Of a DNA stretch of 64,000 nucleotides, positions 1 to 8,722 are shown piece by piece. Under the pieces are notes generated by a model that was not told the origin of the DNA, ran no database searches, and saw only the letters and a list, made by a program, of their open reading frames with translations. The translations under genes were made by a program, and so were the position numbers. The stretch is taken from positions 1-64,000 of the forward strand of contig JAKSPB010000015.1 in NCBI GenBank assembly GCA_024405215.1, given 5' to 3'. The DNA comes from Lentisphaeria bacterium (lineage in GTDB: Bacteria > Verrucomicrobiota > Lentisphaeria > Oligosphaerales > Oligosphaeraceae). Position 1 is the stretch's first letter, and each line of letters begins with the position of its first letter.

Positions 1-350
1 ACCGCGACAGAAAGCCCTTCGGAGACAGAAAGCCTTTTGACCGCGACAGAAAGCCTTTCCATCGCGATGGAGAGGACTTCGGAGACAGAAAGCCCTTCGG
101 AGACAGAAAGCCCTTCGGAGACAGAAAGCCCTTCGGAGACAGAAAACCCTTCGGAGACAGAAAGCCCTTCGGAGACAGAAAGCCCTTCGGACATCGCGAT
201 GGCGGATTTGGTGGCGATCACGCCCGTGGCTCTTTCGGAAAGGACCGCGATTTCCGTCCGCCCCGGCATTTCGACGACGACGATGATTTCGGCGGCGACG
301 AAGGCGGACGCAAGTTCCGTCCCGGCAAGCCTCCCCGTTCCTGGCGCTAG
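1..350 (+). CDS. C-terminal fragment of a protein with a GDRKPF-repeat tail
   Basis: The gene enters from the left edge. Read with codons starting at position 3, the frame is open to a TAG at 348-350 and gives an Arg/Asp/Lys/Phe-rich tail: six near-perfect GDRKPF hexapeptides, then a Gly/Asp/Arg-rich stretch with a run of five Asp, ending in PPRSWR. No catalytic domain is visible. Such charged low-complexity tails occur on RNA-acting proteins, for example RluB-type pseudouridine synthases and DEAD-box helicases; that assignment is inference. mutS2 starts 14 nt later in the same direction. An ATG-initiated reading in another frame over the same repeats (SETESP-type) runs into mutS2 and is a shadow. 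Confidence 0.6.
   Translation, partial: RDRKPFGDRKPFDRDRKPFHRDGEDFGDRKPFGDRKPFGDRKPFGDRKPFGDRKPFGDRKPFGHRDGGFGGDHARGSFGKDRDFRPPRHFDDDDDFGGDEGGRKFRPGKPPRSWR
81..188 (+). repeat. 18-bp tandem repeat, six units, coding
   Basis: Six consecutive copies of ggagacagaaagcccttc, one carrying a single base change (aaaccc for aagccc). Degenerate related units lie at 1-60. The unit length is a multiple of three and encodes GDRKPF in the frame of the flanking gene, so copy number can change without a frameshift. Confidence 0.9.
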
Positions 351-364
351 AAAGCTAGACAAAG

Positions 365-2782
365 ATGTCACGGGGCGAAGAGCATTCCAGACAAGTATTG
401 GGCTACGGCCAGTTGCTGGAGGAAATCGCCGGCTACGTCCAAAGCACAGGCGGCCGGCGTCGTGTTCTCGCCTTGCGACCGCAGACATCCCTGCCGGCCA
501 TCCAGGCTCGGCGGGGACTCTATGAAGATTTGATGCACTTGGAGGAGACCGCCAAGGGCATCCCCTCCCTGGGGGCGGAAGACCTGTCCGCCATTCTCCT
601 GCGGGTGCAGCCCCAGGAAGCCATCCTGGACGGTTCAGAGCTGCGCCTCTGCCTGGCACAGCTGCAGCTCGTATGGGAAGTCCGTATTTTCCTGCAGGAC
701 AACGATATCCAGGACCTGACATGTCTGCAGAACCGCGGCAGCGGCCTGGATTCCTGCGACTCCCTCCGCATGGCGCTCTTCCGTGCCATTGACGCCGATG
801 GCTCCGTATTGGACAACGCCAGCGAGCGTCTGCGGGAACTGCGCCGAAACAAGGCAGCCACGGAACGCCATCTTCAGCATACGCTGGAGGAACTAGTGAA
901 GAACACAGCCGGAGAAGGAATCCTCCAGGACAACTTCGTCACCCAGCGCAACGGCCGCTATGTGGTCCCTGTACGCCGCGAAGCCCAGCGGAACATGCCG
1001 GGCCTGGTGCACGATGTCTCCTCCACTGGGCAGACTCTCTTCATTGAACCCACCGCCACCCTCTCCTTGGGCAATGAACTATCCACTATTTCTGCCGAGG
1101 AACGGGAAGAAGTACGCCGCATCCTGGCGCAGCTCTCCGAAGGCGTCCGCACAAACCGGGATGCCATGCGCCAAAACAGCGATATCCTGGAGGATCTGGA
1201 CGCGGCGGCGGCTGTAGCCAAATGGGCAAGCGACTATTCCTGCGTGCTGCCCTCCTTCGGCGGTTTCCTGCAACTCAGCAACGCCCGCCACCCCCTGCTC
1301 TCTTCGCAATTCCGTCGAGAAAGCCAGGGACGCAAAGTGGTTCCTCTGGATTTGCAACTTCCCCCGGGAACCACGACGCTCGCCATCACAGGCTCCAACA
1401 CCGGCGGTAAAACCGTCACCCTGAAGACCATCGGACTGCTGGCACTGGCTGCCCAGAGCGGCCTGCCAGTCCCCGTGGGACAAGACTCCCTCTTCACTGT
1501 ATTCCAGCGCATCTTGGCGGACATAGGCGACGAACAGTCCCTTTCCGAAAACCTCTCCACCTTCTCCGGACATCTGTCCAACATCGGCGAAGTCCTGCGC
1601 GAAGCCGCTAAACCGGGAAAGTCCCTGGTGCTGCTGGATGAGCTGGGCAGCGGCACCGACCCGGTGGAAGGCGGCGCCATCGCCTGCGCTGTCCTGAAGG
1701 AGCTGTCCCGCCAGAAGGCCCTCACCGTAACCACCACGCACCTGGGAAGCGTCAAGAACTTCGTACATCTTTCGCCGAATATGGTAAACGGCGCAGTCCG
1801 CTTCAACCTGTCCAGCCTTCAACCGGAATACGTCCTGGAACTGGGGCGTCCCGGTGCCAGCCATGCATTGGCCATCGCCAAGCGCCTGGGCATCCCGCAG
1901 CATGTCCTAAAGAGCGCCGAGGGCTTCCTCACAGGCGATGAACTCCAATTGGAAGACCTGCTCTCCCGCCTGGAAAAAGAACACCGGGACCTGCTCCAGA
2001 AGAACGCCGCAGCCGAAGCTGCCAGACGCGCGGCCGAAGCGGACCGGGAGGAATGGAAGAAGAAACTCGCCGAGTTGAAGAACACCCGCAAGCAGAAGCT
2101 CAATGACGCCTTCCAGGAGGCCCAGTCCCTCGTGGACAATGCGCGCCGCGACCTGGAGAACCTGCAGCGGGAAATCCGCGAAAAGGCAAAGCAGAAGAAC
2201 GAGCCGGATACCGTAAAGGAGATGGTAGACCAGGCTCGAAAGGCCATCGTCCAGAAGCAGCAGGACCTGGAGACCGGTGCCCGGCAGACGACGGTCGCCC
2301 CCGCCGTCAAGCCCCTCCAACAAAAACAGCTCACGGTAGGAAAACGCATCTGGGTGGAACGGCTCTCCAGCCATGGAAGGATCCTCCGCATCGACGGACA
2401 CCGCAAGGAACTCGAAGTAGATGTGAATGGAATGACCTTTACCATCAAGACAAGGGAGGTCTTCCCCGAACTGGAACCCGAAAAACCCAAGGCGGATTCC
2501 TCTGTAACCGTGCACATGCCGCTCTTCCAAGGCCAGACTTCCCATGAAATTCTTCTGGTCGGATTGCGCGTGGAGGACGCCGTCGATCGTCTGACGCAGT
2601 ATCTTAATGACTGTGTCCTTGCGAACCTCAACGAAGTCCGCGTCGTCCACGGCTTCGGCACCGGTCGTCTCCGCGAGGGCATCCACCAGTTCCTCCGCAA
2701 ACAGCCCTACGTGGAAAGCTTCTATCTGGGAAGCAACCCCATGGAGGGCGGCGCGGGCGTGACATACGTACGCTTGAAATAG
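365..2782 (+). CDS. mutS2: Endonuclease MutS2
   Basis: 805 residues, full length for MutS2, an ATPase of the MutS superfamily that binds branched DNA and has been linked to suppression of recombination and to ribosome rescue. Visible in order: N-terminal core; MutS ATPase with Walker A GSNTGGKT near residue 343, the SLSENLSTFSGH signature and Walker B LVLLDELGSGTDP; a long Glu/Lys/Arg coiled coil around 510-640; a C-terminal Smr domain with HGFGTG and GGAGVTYVRL. The Smr LDLRG motif is replaced by ILLVG, losing the Asp and Arg associated with nuclease activity in MutS2 proteins. Start chosen as the first ATG, 14 nt after the upstream stop. No MutS domain I is present, which separates it from MutS. 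Confidence 0.95.
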   Translation: MSRGEEHSRQVLGYGQLLEEIAGYVQSTGGRRRVLALRPQTSLPAIQARRGLYEDLMHLEETAKGIPSLGAEDLSAILLRVQPQEAILDGSELRLCLAQLQLVWEVRIFLQDNDIQDLTCLQNRGSGLDSCDSLRMALFRAIDADGSVLDNASERLRELRRNKAATERHLQHTLEELVKNTAGEGILQDNFVTQRNGRYVVPVRREAQRNMPGLVHDVSSTGQTLFIEPTATLSLGNELSTISAEEREEVRRILAQLSEGVRTNRDAMRQNSDILEDLDAAAAVAKWASDYSCVLPSFGGFLQLSNARHPLLSSQFRRESQGRKVVPLDLQLPPGTTTLAITGSNTGGKTVTLKTIGLLALAAQSGLPVPVGQDSLFTVFQRILADIGDEQSLSENLSTFSGHLSNIGEVLREAAKPGKSLVLLDELGSGTDPVEGGAIACAVLKELSRQKALTVTTTHLGSVKNFVHLSPNMVNGAVRFNLSSLQPEYVLELGRPGASHALAIAKRLGIPQHVLKSAEGFLTGDELQLEDLLSRLEKEHRDLLQKNAAAEAARRAAEADREEWKKKLAELKNTRKQKLNDAFQEAQSLVDNARRDLENLQREIREKAKQKNEPDTVKEMVDQARKAIVQKQQDLETGARQTTVAPAVKPLQQKQLTVGKRIWVERLSSHGRILRIDGHRKELEVDVNGMTFTIKTREVFPELEPEKPKADSSVTVHMPLFQGQTSHEILLVGLRVEDAVDRLTQYLNDCVLANLNEVRVVHGFGTGRLREGIHQFLRKQPYVESFYLGSNPMEGGAGVTYVRLK

Positions 2783-2836
2783 CGTGCGCTTCCATCCATT
2801 TTTCAGCAACCGGGATATTTGCAGAAGTGCATCCCA

Positions 2837-3625
2837 ATGGACTTTTGCAATTTCCTCAACCATCCCATGCCAAAGACCAATTCCTCAAAAGAAGCACGCC
2901 CGGGACTGATTCCTGGCATTGAAGAGTTCCTGGAAAAACTGAATGTTCCCCGGGACAGCGACTTCGACAGCCTGAAAGCATTGGTCGAAGAGGCGCTAAA
3001 GAATGGCGAACAGGCCTTGGAAAGCCCCGTTCCGAAACGCTGGCAGGACAAGCTGATCGAGGGCTTCATCCCTCAGGGCGCATCCGTGCTGGATGTGGGA
3101 TGCGGCGAAGGAGATCTTCTGACCCTTCTTTCCGACTCCCGGAAGGCCCGGGTGCAAGGCATTGAACTCAACCAGGAGATGGCCATGCGCTGCATTGAGC
3201 GCGGCATCCCCACCTACCATGGAGATCTGGAAGCAAGCCTGGGGAATTTCCAGAACCAGAGCTTCGACTATGTCATTCTGGAAGAGACCCTGCAGACCCT
3301 GCAGCATCCCATCGAGGTCCTGCGCGAACTGCTGCGCATCGGCAAAAAAGTCGTCGTTTCCATCCCCAACTTCGCCCATTGGCGCGTACGTCTGGCCTTC
3401 AGCCTGGGCGGCAGAATGCCGAAGACGGAGTCCCTGCCCCATACCTGGTACAACACCCCCAACATCCACCTCTGCAGCCTGAACGACTTCATGGACTGGA
3501 TCCAGACGGACAAGGTGAAAATCCTCAATGGCTGGAGCCTCGTCTCCGGTCAGCTGGAAAAATACCAGTCTGAGCACAACATCCGCGCAGAGCAGGCGCT
3601 TTTCCTGATCACCACCGGCAAATAA
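2837..3625 (+). CDS. metW: MetW-like SAM-dependent methyltransferase-fold protein
   Basis: The MetW family accompanies homoserine O-acyltransferase in methionine synthesis. The SAM-binding motif VLDVGCGEGDLL and the MetW-specific block (SIPNFAHWRVRL, LGGRMPKTESLPHTWYNTPNIHLC) are very well conserved. About 60 extra residues precede the core. The start is uncertain: ATG at 2837 (262 residues) is taken; ATG at 2867 and TTG at 2819 are alternatives, and none has a clear Shine-Dalgarno. No metX lies nearby, so a role other than MetX partner is possible. It follows mutS2 by about 55 nt and precedes the TIM-barrel gene by 15 nt. Confidence 0.85.
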   Translation: MDFCNFLNHPMPKTNSSKEARPGLIPGIEEFLEKLNVPRDSDFDSLKALVEEALKNGEQALESPVPKRWQDKLIEGFIPQGASVLDVGCGEGDLLTLLSDSRKARVQGIELNQEMAMRCIERGIPTYHGDLEASLGNFQNQSFDYVILEETLQTLQHPIEVLRELLRIGKKVVVSIPNFAHWRVRLAFSLGGRMPKTESLPHTWYNTPNIHLCSLNDFMDWIQTDKVKILNGWSLVSGQLEKYQSEHNIRAEQALFLITTGK

Positions 3626-3640
3626 CCCATCCGCGCAACC

Positions 3641-4504
3641 ATGAAAATCGGCATCACCAGCTACTGTTTCGCTCCCGCGCTTTCCGAAAACCGCCTGACT
3701 CCCCTGGACGCCATCACCTGGGCTGCCAAGAATGGCGCAGAATGCTTTGAAATCTCTCCAGGCGATTACTTTCCCACCACGGACGACATGCCGGAACAGT
3801 ATCTGGCCCGCGCCCGCGAGGAGGGAATCCCCCTTTCCAGCTATACCGTGGGCGCCAATTTCGTCAGAGAGACTGCCGAAGAGCGCGCAGCCGAAGTGCT
3901 TCGCGTCAAAGGGCAGGTGGATATCGCGGTCCGCCTAGGCGTCAAGTTCATGCGCTTCGATGCAGGATGGCGCTCTCCGGAAGAGGCCACCCTGGAAAAC
4001 TTTGAGAAAGACTTGCCGCTGGTGGCCGCCTGCGCCGCTGAAGTCGCGGACTACGCGAACCAGTTCGGCATCGTCACCAGCGTGGAAAACCATGGCTATC
4101 ATTTCCAGGGCGCGGAACGCGTCCAGCGGTTGCTTCGCGCCGTCAACCGCCCCTACTACCGCACTACGCTGGACGTGGGCAACTTCAGCTGCGCCGATGA
4201 AAACAACGTCCTCTCCGTCATGGAAAACATCAAATATGCCTCCATGGTGCACCTGAAGGACTTCTTCATGCGTCCCGCCACCAACCCGCCTCTGGGGGAA
4301 GGCTGGTTCCGCAGCAAAGGCGGCACCTATCTTCGCGGAAGCATTGTGGGCCAGGGATCCCTGGACATGCGGAACATCTGCAAGGTCATCCGCGAATCCG
4401 GCTACGATGGATTCGTCTCCGTGGAAATCGACGGCAATCTGGAAGATGTCTTCAAGCGCGCCGCCATTAGCCTCGCCAATGCCAAGGAACTCCTGAGGGG
4501 ATAG
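3641..4504 (+). CDS. Sugar phosphate isomerase/epimerase family TIM barrel (first of a pair)
   Basis: 287 residues. It has the xylose-isomerase-like TIM barrel (AP endonuclease family 2 fold) of sugar isomerases and epimerases: start MKIGITSYCF, a metal-site-like Glu in TSVENHGYHF, TTLDVGNFSC, the His of MVHLKDFF and a final VSVEIDG strand. Substrate unknown; the family acts on ketoses, inosose or hydroxypyruvate. It ends 1 nt before the ATG of a second gene of the same family, so the two are surely cotranscribed. No signal peptide, so cytoplasmic. Confidence 0.85.
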   Translation: MKIGITSYCFAPALSENRLTPLDAITWAAKNGAECFEISPGDYFPTTDDMPEQYLARAREEGIPLSSYTVGANFVRETAEERAAEVLRVKGQVDIAVRLGVKFMRFDAGWRSPEEATLENFEKDLPLVAACAAEVADYANQFGIVTSVENHGYHFQGAERVQRLLRAVNRPYYRTTLDVGNFSCADENNVLSVMENIKYASMVHLKDFFMRPATNPPLGEGWFRSKGGTYLRGSIVGQGSLDMRNICKVIRESGYDGFVSVEIDGNLEDVFKRAAISLANAKELLRG

Positions 4505-4505
4505 C

Positions 4506-5357
4506 ATGAAGATCGGAGTACTCCTTCCCGAAGGCACGCCGGAATTGCTGCCTTCCTTGAAGAACGCGGCCGACTGGGGCGCACAGGGCGTCCAATTCTA
4601 TGTCCGGAATCCCCACTATGACCTGCTGAATGCCACGGACCAGGAGATTGGCGCCGTCAAACAGCGTCTGGCTGACCTCCACTTGGAAGCCGCGGCCATC
4701 TGCGGAGAACTGGGCGGGCACGGCTTCCAGATCGCGGCAGAAAATCCCGGCAAGATCGCGGCGACAAAGCGAATCATCGCCATCGCGGAACGTCGGGAAT
4801 CTCCCATCGTGACCACCCATATCGGCGTCATCCCCCGGGACGACACTTCTCCTGTTTACCAGGCGATGCTGCTGGCCATGACGGAACTGGGGCGCTATGC
4901 TCTCCAGCATCATCTCCGCCTGGCCATCGAGACCGGACCGGAAATGCCGCTGGTCCTGCGCGGATTCCTGGAAAAGACCGACGGCGGCGTCGGCGCGAAT
5001 CTGGATCCGGCCAACCTGGTGATGGTGCAGCGCTGCAACGCCGTCCAGGCCGTGAAGGAACTCTCCGGATGGATTTTCCACACCCACGCGAAGGACGGCG
5101 TCAACTGCCGTCCCTGCGATCCCCAGAAGGTCTATGACGCCTTCGCGGAAGGCGGCTTCGCGCAGCTGGTTGCCGAGACCGGAGAACTCTTCCGGGAAGT
5201 CCCCCTGGGCGAAGGCGACGTGGATTTTCCCGCCTACCTGGCAGCGCTCAAGGAAAGCGGTTACGACAGCTTCCTGACCATCGAGCGCGAAACCGGGGCA
5301 GATCCCGGGGCGGACATCCGCAAGGCCGTCGGCTTCCTGAGAAATCTCCTTGGCTGA
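4506..5357 (+). CDS. Sugar phosphate isomerase/epimerase family TIM barrel (second of a pair)
   Basis: 283 residues, beginning MKIGVLLPEGTPELLPS, with a TIM-barrel pattern like its upstream neighbour but clearly divergent: THIGVIPR, LAIETGPEMP, GANLDPANL, FHTHAKDG and LTIERETG supply the expected acidic and His metal ligands. Likely cytoplasmic sugar isomerase or epimerase; substrate unknown. The TAG-C-ATG junction with the first gene indicates translational coupling, and divergence with retained ligands suggests two steps of one sugar pathway rather than redundancy. A 133-nt gap follows, with no clear terminator. Confidence 0.85.
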   Translation: MKIGVLLPEGTPELLPSLKNAADWGAQGVQFYVRNPHYDLLNATDQEIGAVKQRLADLHLEAAAICGELGGHGFQIAAENPGKIAATKRIIAIAERRESPIVTTHIGVIPRDDTSPVYQAMLLAMTELGRYALQHHLRLAIETGPEMPLVLRGFLEKTDGGVGANLDPANLVMVQRCNAVQAVKELSGWIFHTHAKDGVNCRPCDPQKVYDAFAEGGFAQLVAETGELFREVPLGEGDVDFPAYLAALKESGYDSFLTIERETGADPGADIRKAVGFLRNLLG

Positions 5358-5490
5358 AATTCCGTTCAGAGACACGACTGAAAGTCATTCTCTGCATTCC
5401 TGACAATTCCTTCGTGATTTTCTGAACGCCTTTCATAGCCCGCCCTCCAGTTTTCGTAGAACAAAACTTCAGCCTCGTCACTCCCATTCC

Positions 5491-7608
5491 ATGCGAAAAC
5501 ACCTCTGCCTACTCCTCTGCCTGCTGGGATTCACCAGCCTGTGCCTGGCAGCCTCCTCTGCGACGCGCAAGGTCGTTGATGTCCCCAACAGCAGTTTCGA
5601 CATGGGGCTGGAGGGCTGGCACCACGGAACCAACGCCACCGCCGTCACGGAGGGCGCCATCAACGGCCAGTGCGCCCGGATGATTGTCACGGATCCCCTC
5701 AAGGACGCAGTTTATATCACCCGCCTTGTCCCCTGTGTTCCCAGTGGCCGCTACGATGTCAGCTGCAAGATTCGCACGGAAGGCGTCCTGGCCAAGCAAG
5801 GCAAGATGTCCTCCGTAGGAGCCTGTCTCATCGTGGAATGGGCTGACAAGAATGGCAAATGGATTGAACCGGGCGCCTATTCGGCCAGCCTCTATGGCGA
5901 CAAAGACTGGACCTTGGCGGAGTGCAAAGGCATGCGCGCCCCTGAAAACGCGGGTTTTCTCTCCATCTTCCTGGCTCTGCGCGGCAGCGGCAAAGCCTGG
6001 TACGAGGATTTCGCCGTCGTGCAGCTTGAGGAATCCATCCAGAAGGTCACTCCCGCCAACGGCGAGACACTGGACACCAATGCTCCGGAACTCCAATGGC
6101 GGCGCGTGGGCGGCGTGGACACATACGCGGTGGAAATCTCCTCCAACGCAGACTTTCCGGAAGACTCTACGCAGAAATATCTCGTGGATGTGGCTCTCGC
6201 ATTCCAGCTCCCTAGCCCCCTGCCCCCGGGAAAGTGGTTCTGGCGCGTCACGGCAGATGGATATCCCGATGCCAATCCCTTCACCTTCCAGACTACCGTT
6301 CCCGCCGACCAGGACAAGCGCCCACCCCTCATACAAGCCGACCATGCACGTCTTCTGCGCCAGAATGACCGCTACGTCTTCCAGGCGGAAGGCGAAGTCT
6401 CCGTGGCAGATCAGGACGATCCATCGGTACAATTCGACATCGCCACGGAGGGAAATCTACGGGCCGTCGTCCCCCAGATGGGCTGGAAAAACGGCTACAA
6501 TGCCATCACCATCCAGGCGACCGGCGCCAACGGCGTCATTCGTTCCAAGGACATCTGGATCGCCTGCGCCCCCAAGCCGGAGCGGTCTGTGGTCATTGAC
6601 CAGAAGGGACATTACTCGGAGAACGGAAAGACCATCTTCCCGCTAGGGATATATGCCGTGGAAACGAAGGACATGCCAATGGTCCGCGAAGCCGGCTTCG
6701 AGATTGTCCACAACTACGCCTGGGAATTCAACAAAGACGACAATGCGGCAAAGAGATACCTGGACGCCTGCACGGCAAACGACCTGCGGGCCTTCATCGG
6801 CTTTGACCGTGGTCCCTACAGCGGAAACGGCATCGTCCAGGGAAATTTCGAACACATCGCCCGCCGTGTCAGCACCTTCGCCGACCACCCCGCCATTTTC
6901 TGCTGGTATCTCTTTGACGAACCCGAAATCGTCGCCTATTACGTTCCTCCCAAACTGCTGACCGCCTTCGCCGAATTGATCCGCAAACTGGATCCTTACC
7001 ATCCAGTCGTGATGACCACCTGGGGAAGCCGCATGAACAGCTACCGCAAATGCTGGGACACACACTGGACGCAATGCTACGACACTCCCGACGAAGTGGT
7101 CAAGATGATTGACGGTCATCGCCGGTTGCTCTTGAATGCCTCCCCCATCACCCTGCTCATCCATTGCTATGACCGCGTACAGCATGAACAGCAGGTGAAC
7201 AAGACACCTGTGGACTGGGAGAATTTCCAGCCCGACTACGCCTGGATGCGCGCCAATGCCCTGCTTGGCATCATCAAGCAGGTCAATGGACTCTGGTGGT
7301 GGTGGTTCGCCAAGGACTCCCAGGAATGGGTGACCGCGGCGCAAAATCCCGCCACTTGGAAAAATCTCTGCAAAGTCGTGGCGGAAGTACGAAGCCTCCG
7401 GAAAATGGTCAATGCAGAAGGCCCAGTGCAGACCGGCGTTGTCGAAAGCAACGGTGCAAAGGTTGAATGGATGGTCAAGGACGTCCAGGGGCACAAGACC
7501 ATGCTGGCCGTCAATACCAGCACTTCTCCCGTGGAAATCACCATCGCTCCCCAGGACATGTCCCCGGTCACCCTCAAGCTGGGCAGATACGAATCCTACG
7601 TAAAATAA
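5491..7608 (+). CDS. Secreted multidomain glycoside-hydrolase-like protein
   Basis: 705 residues. Signal peptide MRKHLCLLLCLLGFTSLCLA. Residues about 28-180 begin NSSFDMGLEGW and resemble a CBM4/9-type beta-sandwich; about 185-275 look FnIII-like (TPANGETLDTNAPELQW to WFWRVTADG). About 365-610 form a TIM-barrel glycosidase-like domain (GKTIFPLGIYAV, FCWYLFDEPE, YHPVVMTTWG), and the end is a beta domain. The Glu in FDEPE is a candidate acid/base; I cannot place a GH family. It is probably exported to the periplasm or surface to act on a polysaccharide. No Shine-Dalgarno is evident; the ATG is set by the signal peptide. The downstream antiporter starts 37 nt later. Confidence 0.75.
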   Translation: MRKHLCLLLCLLGFTSLCLAASSATRKVVDVPNSSFDMGLEGWHHGTNATAVTEGAINGQCARMIVTDPLKDAVYITRLVPCVPSGRYDVSCKIRTEGVLAKQGKMSSVGACLIVEWADKNGKWIEPGAYSASLYGDKDWTLAECKGMRAPENAGFLSIFLALRGSGKAWYEDFAVVQLEESIQKVTPANGETLDTNAPELQWRRVGGVDTYAVEISSNADFPEDSTQKYLVDVALAFQLPSPLPPGKWFWRVTADGYPDANPFTFQTTVPADQDKRPPLIQADHARLLRQNDRYVFQAEGEVSVADQDDPSVQFDIATEGNLRAVVPQMGWKNGYNAITIQATGANGVIRSKDIWIACAPKPERSVVIDQKGHYSENGKTIFPLGIYAVETKDMPMVREAGFEIVHNYAWEFNKDDNAAKRYLDACTANDLRAFIGFDRGPYSGNGIVQGNFEHIARRVSTFADHPAIFCWYLFDEPEIVAYYVPPKLLTAFAELIRKLDPYHPVVMTTWGSRMNSYRKCWDTHWTQCYDTPDEVVKMIDGHRRLLLNASPITLLIHCYDRVQHEQQVNKTPVDWENFQPDYAWMRANALLGIIKQVNGLWWWWFAKDSQEWVTAAQNPATWKNLCKVVAEVRSLRKMVNAEGPVQTGVVESNGAKVEWMVKDVQGHKTMLAVNTSTSPVEITIAPQDMSPVTLKLGRYESYVK

Positions 7609-7645
7609 AGAAACAGACATCCCGAAATTCCCTGGAAAATCTCTT

Positions 7646-8614
7646 ATGGAAACCGTTGTTCAAATTCTTCTCGGCATTGTCGGACTGGTCATCCTGACCT
7701 ACGGCGCCGACTTCCTGGTCCGCGGCGGCGTCCGCATTGCAGAGGCCCTGAAAATCCCCACTGTCATCATCGGCCTTACGCTGGTCGCCTTCGCCACCAG
7801 CGCACCAGAGCTGGTGGTCAGCATCGACTCCGCCATCAAGAACATCGGCGACATCAGCATCGGCAACGTGCTGGGCAGCAATATCTGCAATATCGCCCTC
7901 ATCCTGGGACTCTCCGCCTTGATCAAACCTCTGACGGTGAACTCCCGGCTGCTCCGCTTTGACACCCCCGTTCTCTTCCTGGCAACCGCGCTCCTGAGCG
8001 CCTTCTGCCTCATCACCCGCGGCGTGAACCGCCTTGAAGCGCTGATCCTGCTGATTGTATTCGCTGTTTTCATGTCCAAGAATATCCGTGACGCCATCCA
8101 AGGGAAATGCCCGCCACCGGAAATCGAGGAAATTCCCGCGGACAAGGTCACCAAGCCCATGTCCCTGTGGCTGGCCTGCGGATTGGTCGTCCTGGGACTG
8201 GCCGGACTGGTCGGCGGCGCAAGGCTCTTCATCAATGGCTCGGTCTATGTCGCCAGGCTCTGCCATGTCTCCGACGCCGTCATCGGCCTGACCATCGTGG
8301 CGATAGGAACCAGCCTTCCTGAACTGGCCACCTCCATCGTGGCCGCCTTCAAGGGAGAGAACGACATCGCCCTCGGCAACGTCGTAGGCTCCAATCTCTT
8401 CAACATCCTTGCCATCCTGGGCATCGCCCCCATGATCCGCCCCATCCAGAGCGCGGGAATCCAGATGGTCGATGTGGCGACCATGTGCGGAGTCACCATC
8501 CTGATGACCATCTTTATGACTACCGGAAAAGTCATCCGGCGCTGGGAAGGCGCAGTGCTCTTCCTAAGCTATGTGGCATATATCTCCTGGCTGGTGTATA
8601 GTTCAAGAGGATAG
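7646..8614 (+). CDS. Calcium/sodium antiporter, CaCA family (YrbG-like)
   Basis: 322 residues, the usual length for bacterial K-independent Na/Ca exchangers of the inner membrane. It has the internal duplication of the family with both alpha-repeats: ATSAPELVVSI with GNVLGSNICNI near residues 50-90, and GTSLPELATSI with GNVVGSNLFNI near 220-255. About ten hydrophobic segments are visible. The acidic residue and SN pair of each repeat, which line the ion site in the family, are intact. The gene converges on the metallophosphoesterase gene, with a long imperfect hairpin between them. Confidence 0.93.
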   Translation: METVVQILLGIVGLVILTYGADFLVRGGVRIAEALKIPTVIIGLTLVAFATSAPELVVSIDSAIKNIGDISIGNVLGSNICNIALILGLSALIKPLTVNSRLLRFDTPVLFLATALLSAFCLITRGVNRLEALILLIVFAVFMSKNIRDAIQGKCPPPEIEEIPADKVTKPMSLWLACGLVVLGLAGLVGGARLFINGSVYVARLCHVSDAVIGLTIVAIGTSLPELATSIVAAFKGENDIALGNVVGSNLFNILAILGIAPMIRPIQSAGIQMVDVATMCGVTILMTIFMTTGKVIRRWEGAVLFLSYVAYISWLVYSSRG

Positions 8615-8720
8615 TTTGTGTATAGTAGCTATGGTTTGTGTATTGTGTTGGATAGGGTAGAGTCGTTTTCCCCGATTGCATCCCCCCGGCTCCACAAACC
8701 ATACGCAAACGGTACTATCC
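8609..8720. terminator. Imperfect long inverted repeat between convergent genes
   Basis: Arms 8609-8640 and 8693-8720 share GGATAGT at the outer end and TATGGTTTGTG / CACAAACCATA at the inner end, with a few indels and about 52 nt between them. It sits exactly between the antiporter stop and the stop of the opposing gene, so a bidirectional terminator or mRNA-stabilising structure is the simplest reading. There is no strong T-tract. Confidence 0.5.
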
Positions 8721-8722
8721 CC

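Noticed and set aside
37-525. 162-residue plus-strand frame with SETESP repeats
   Set aside because: It shares the 18-bp repeats with the true GDRKPF frame, overlaps mutS2 by 160 nt and ends without domain character; the frame ending at 350 fits the flanking composition better.
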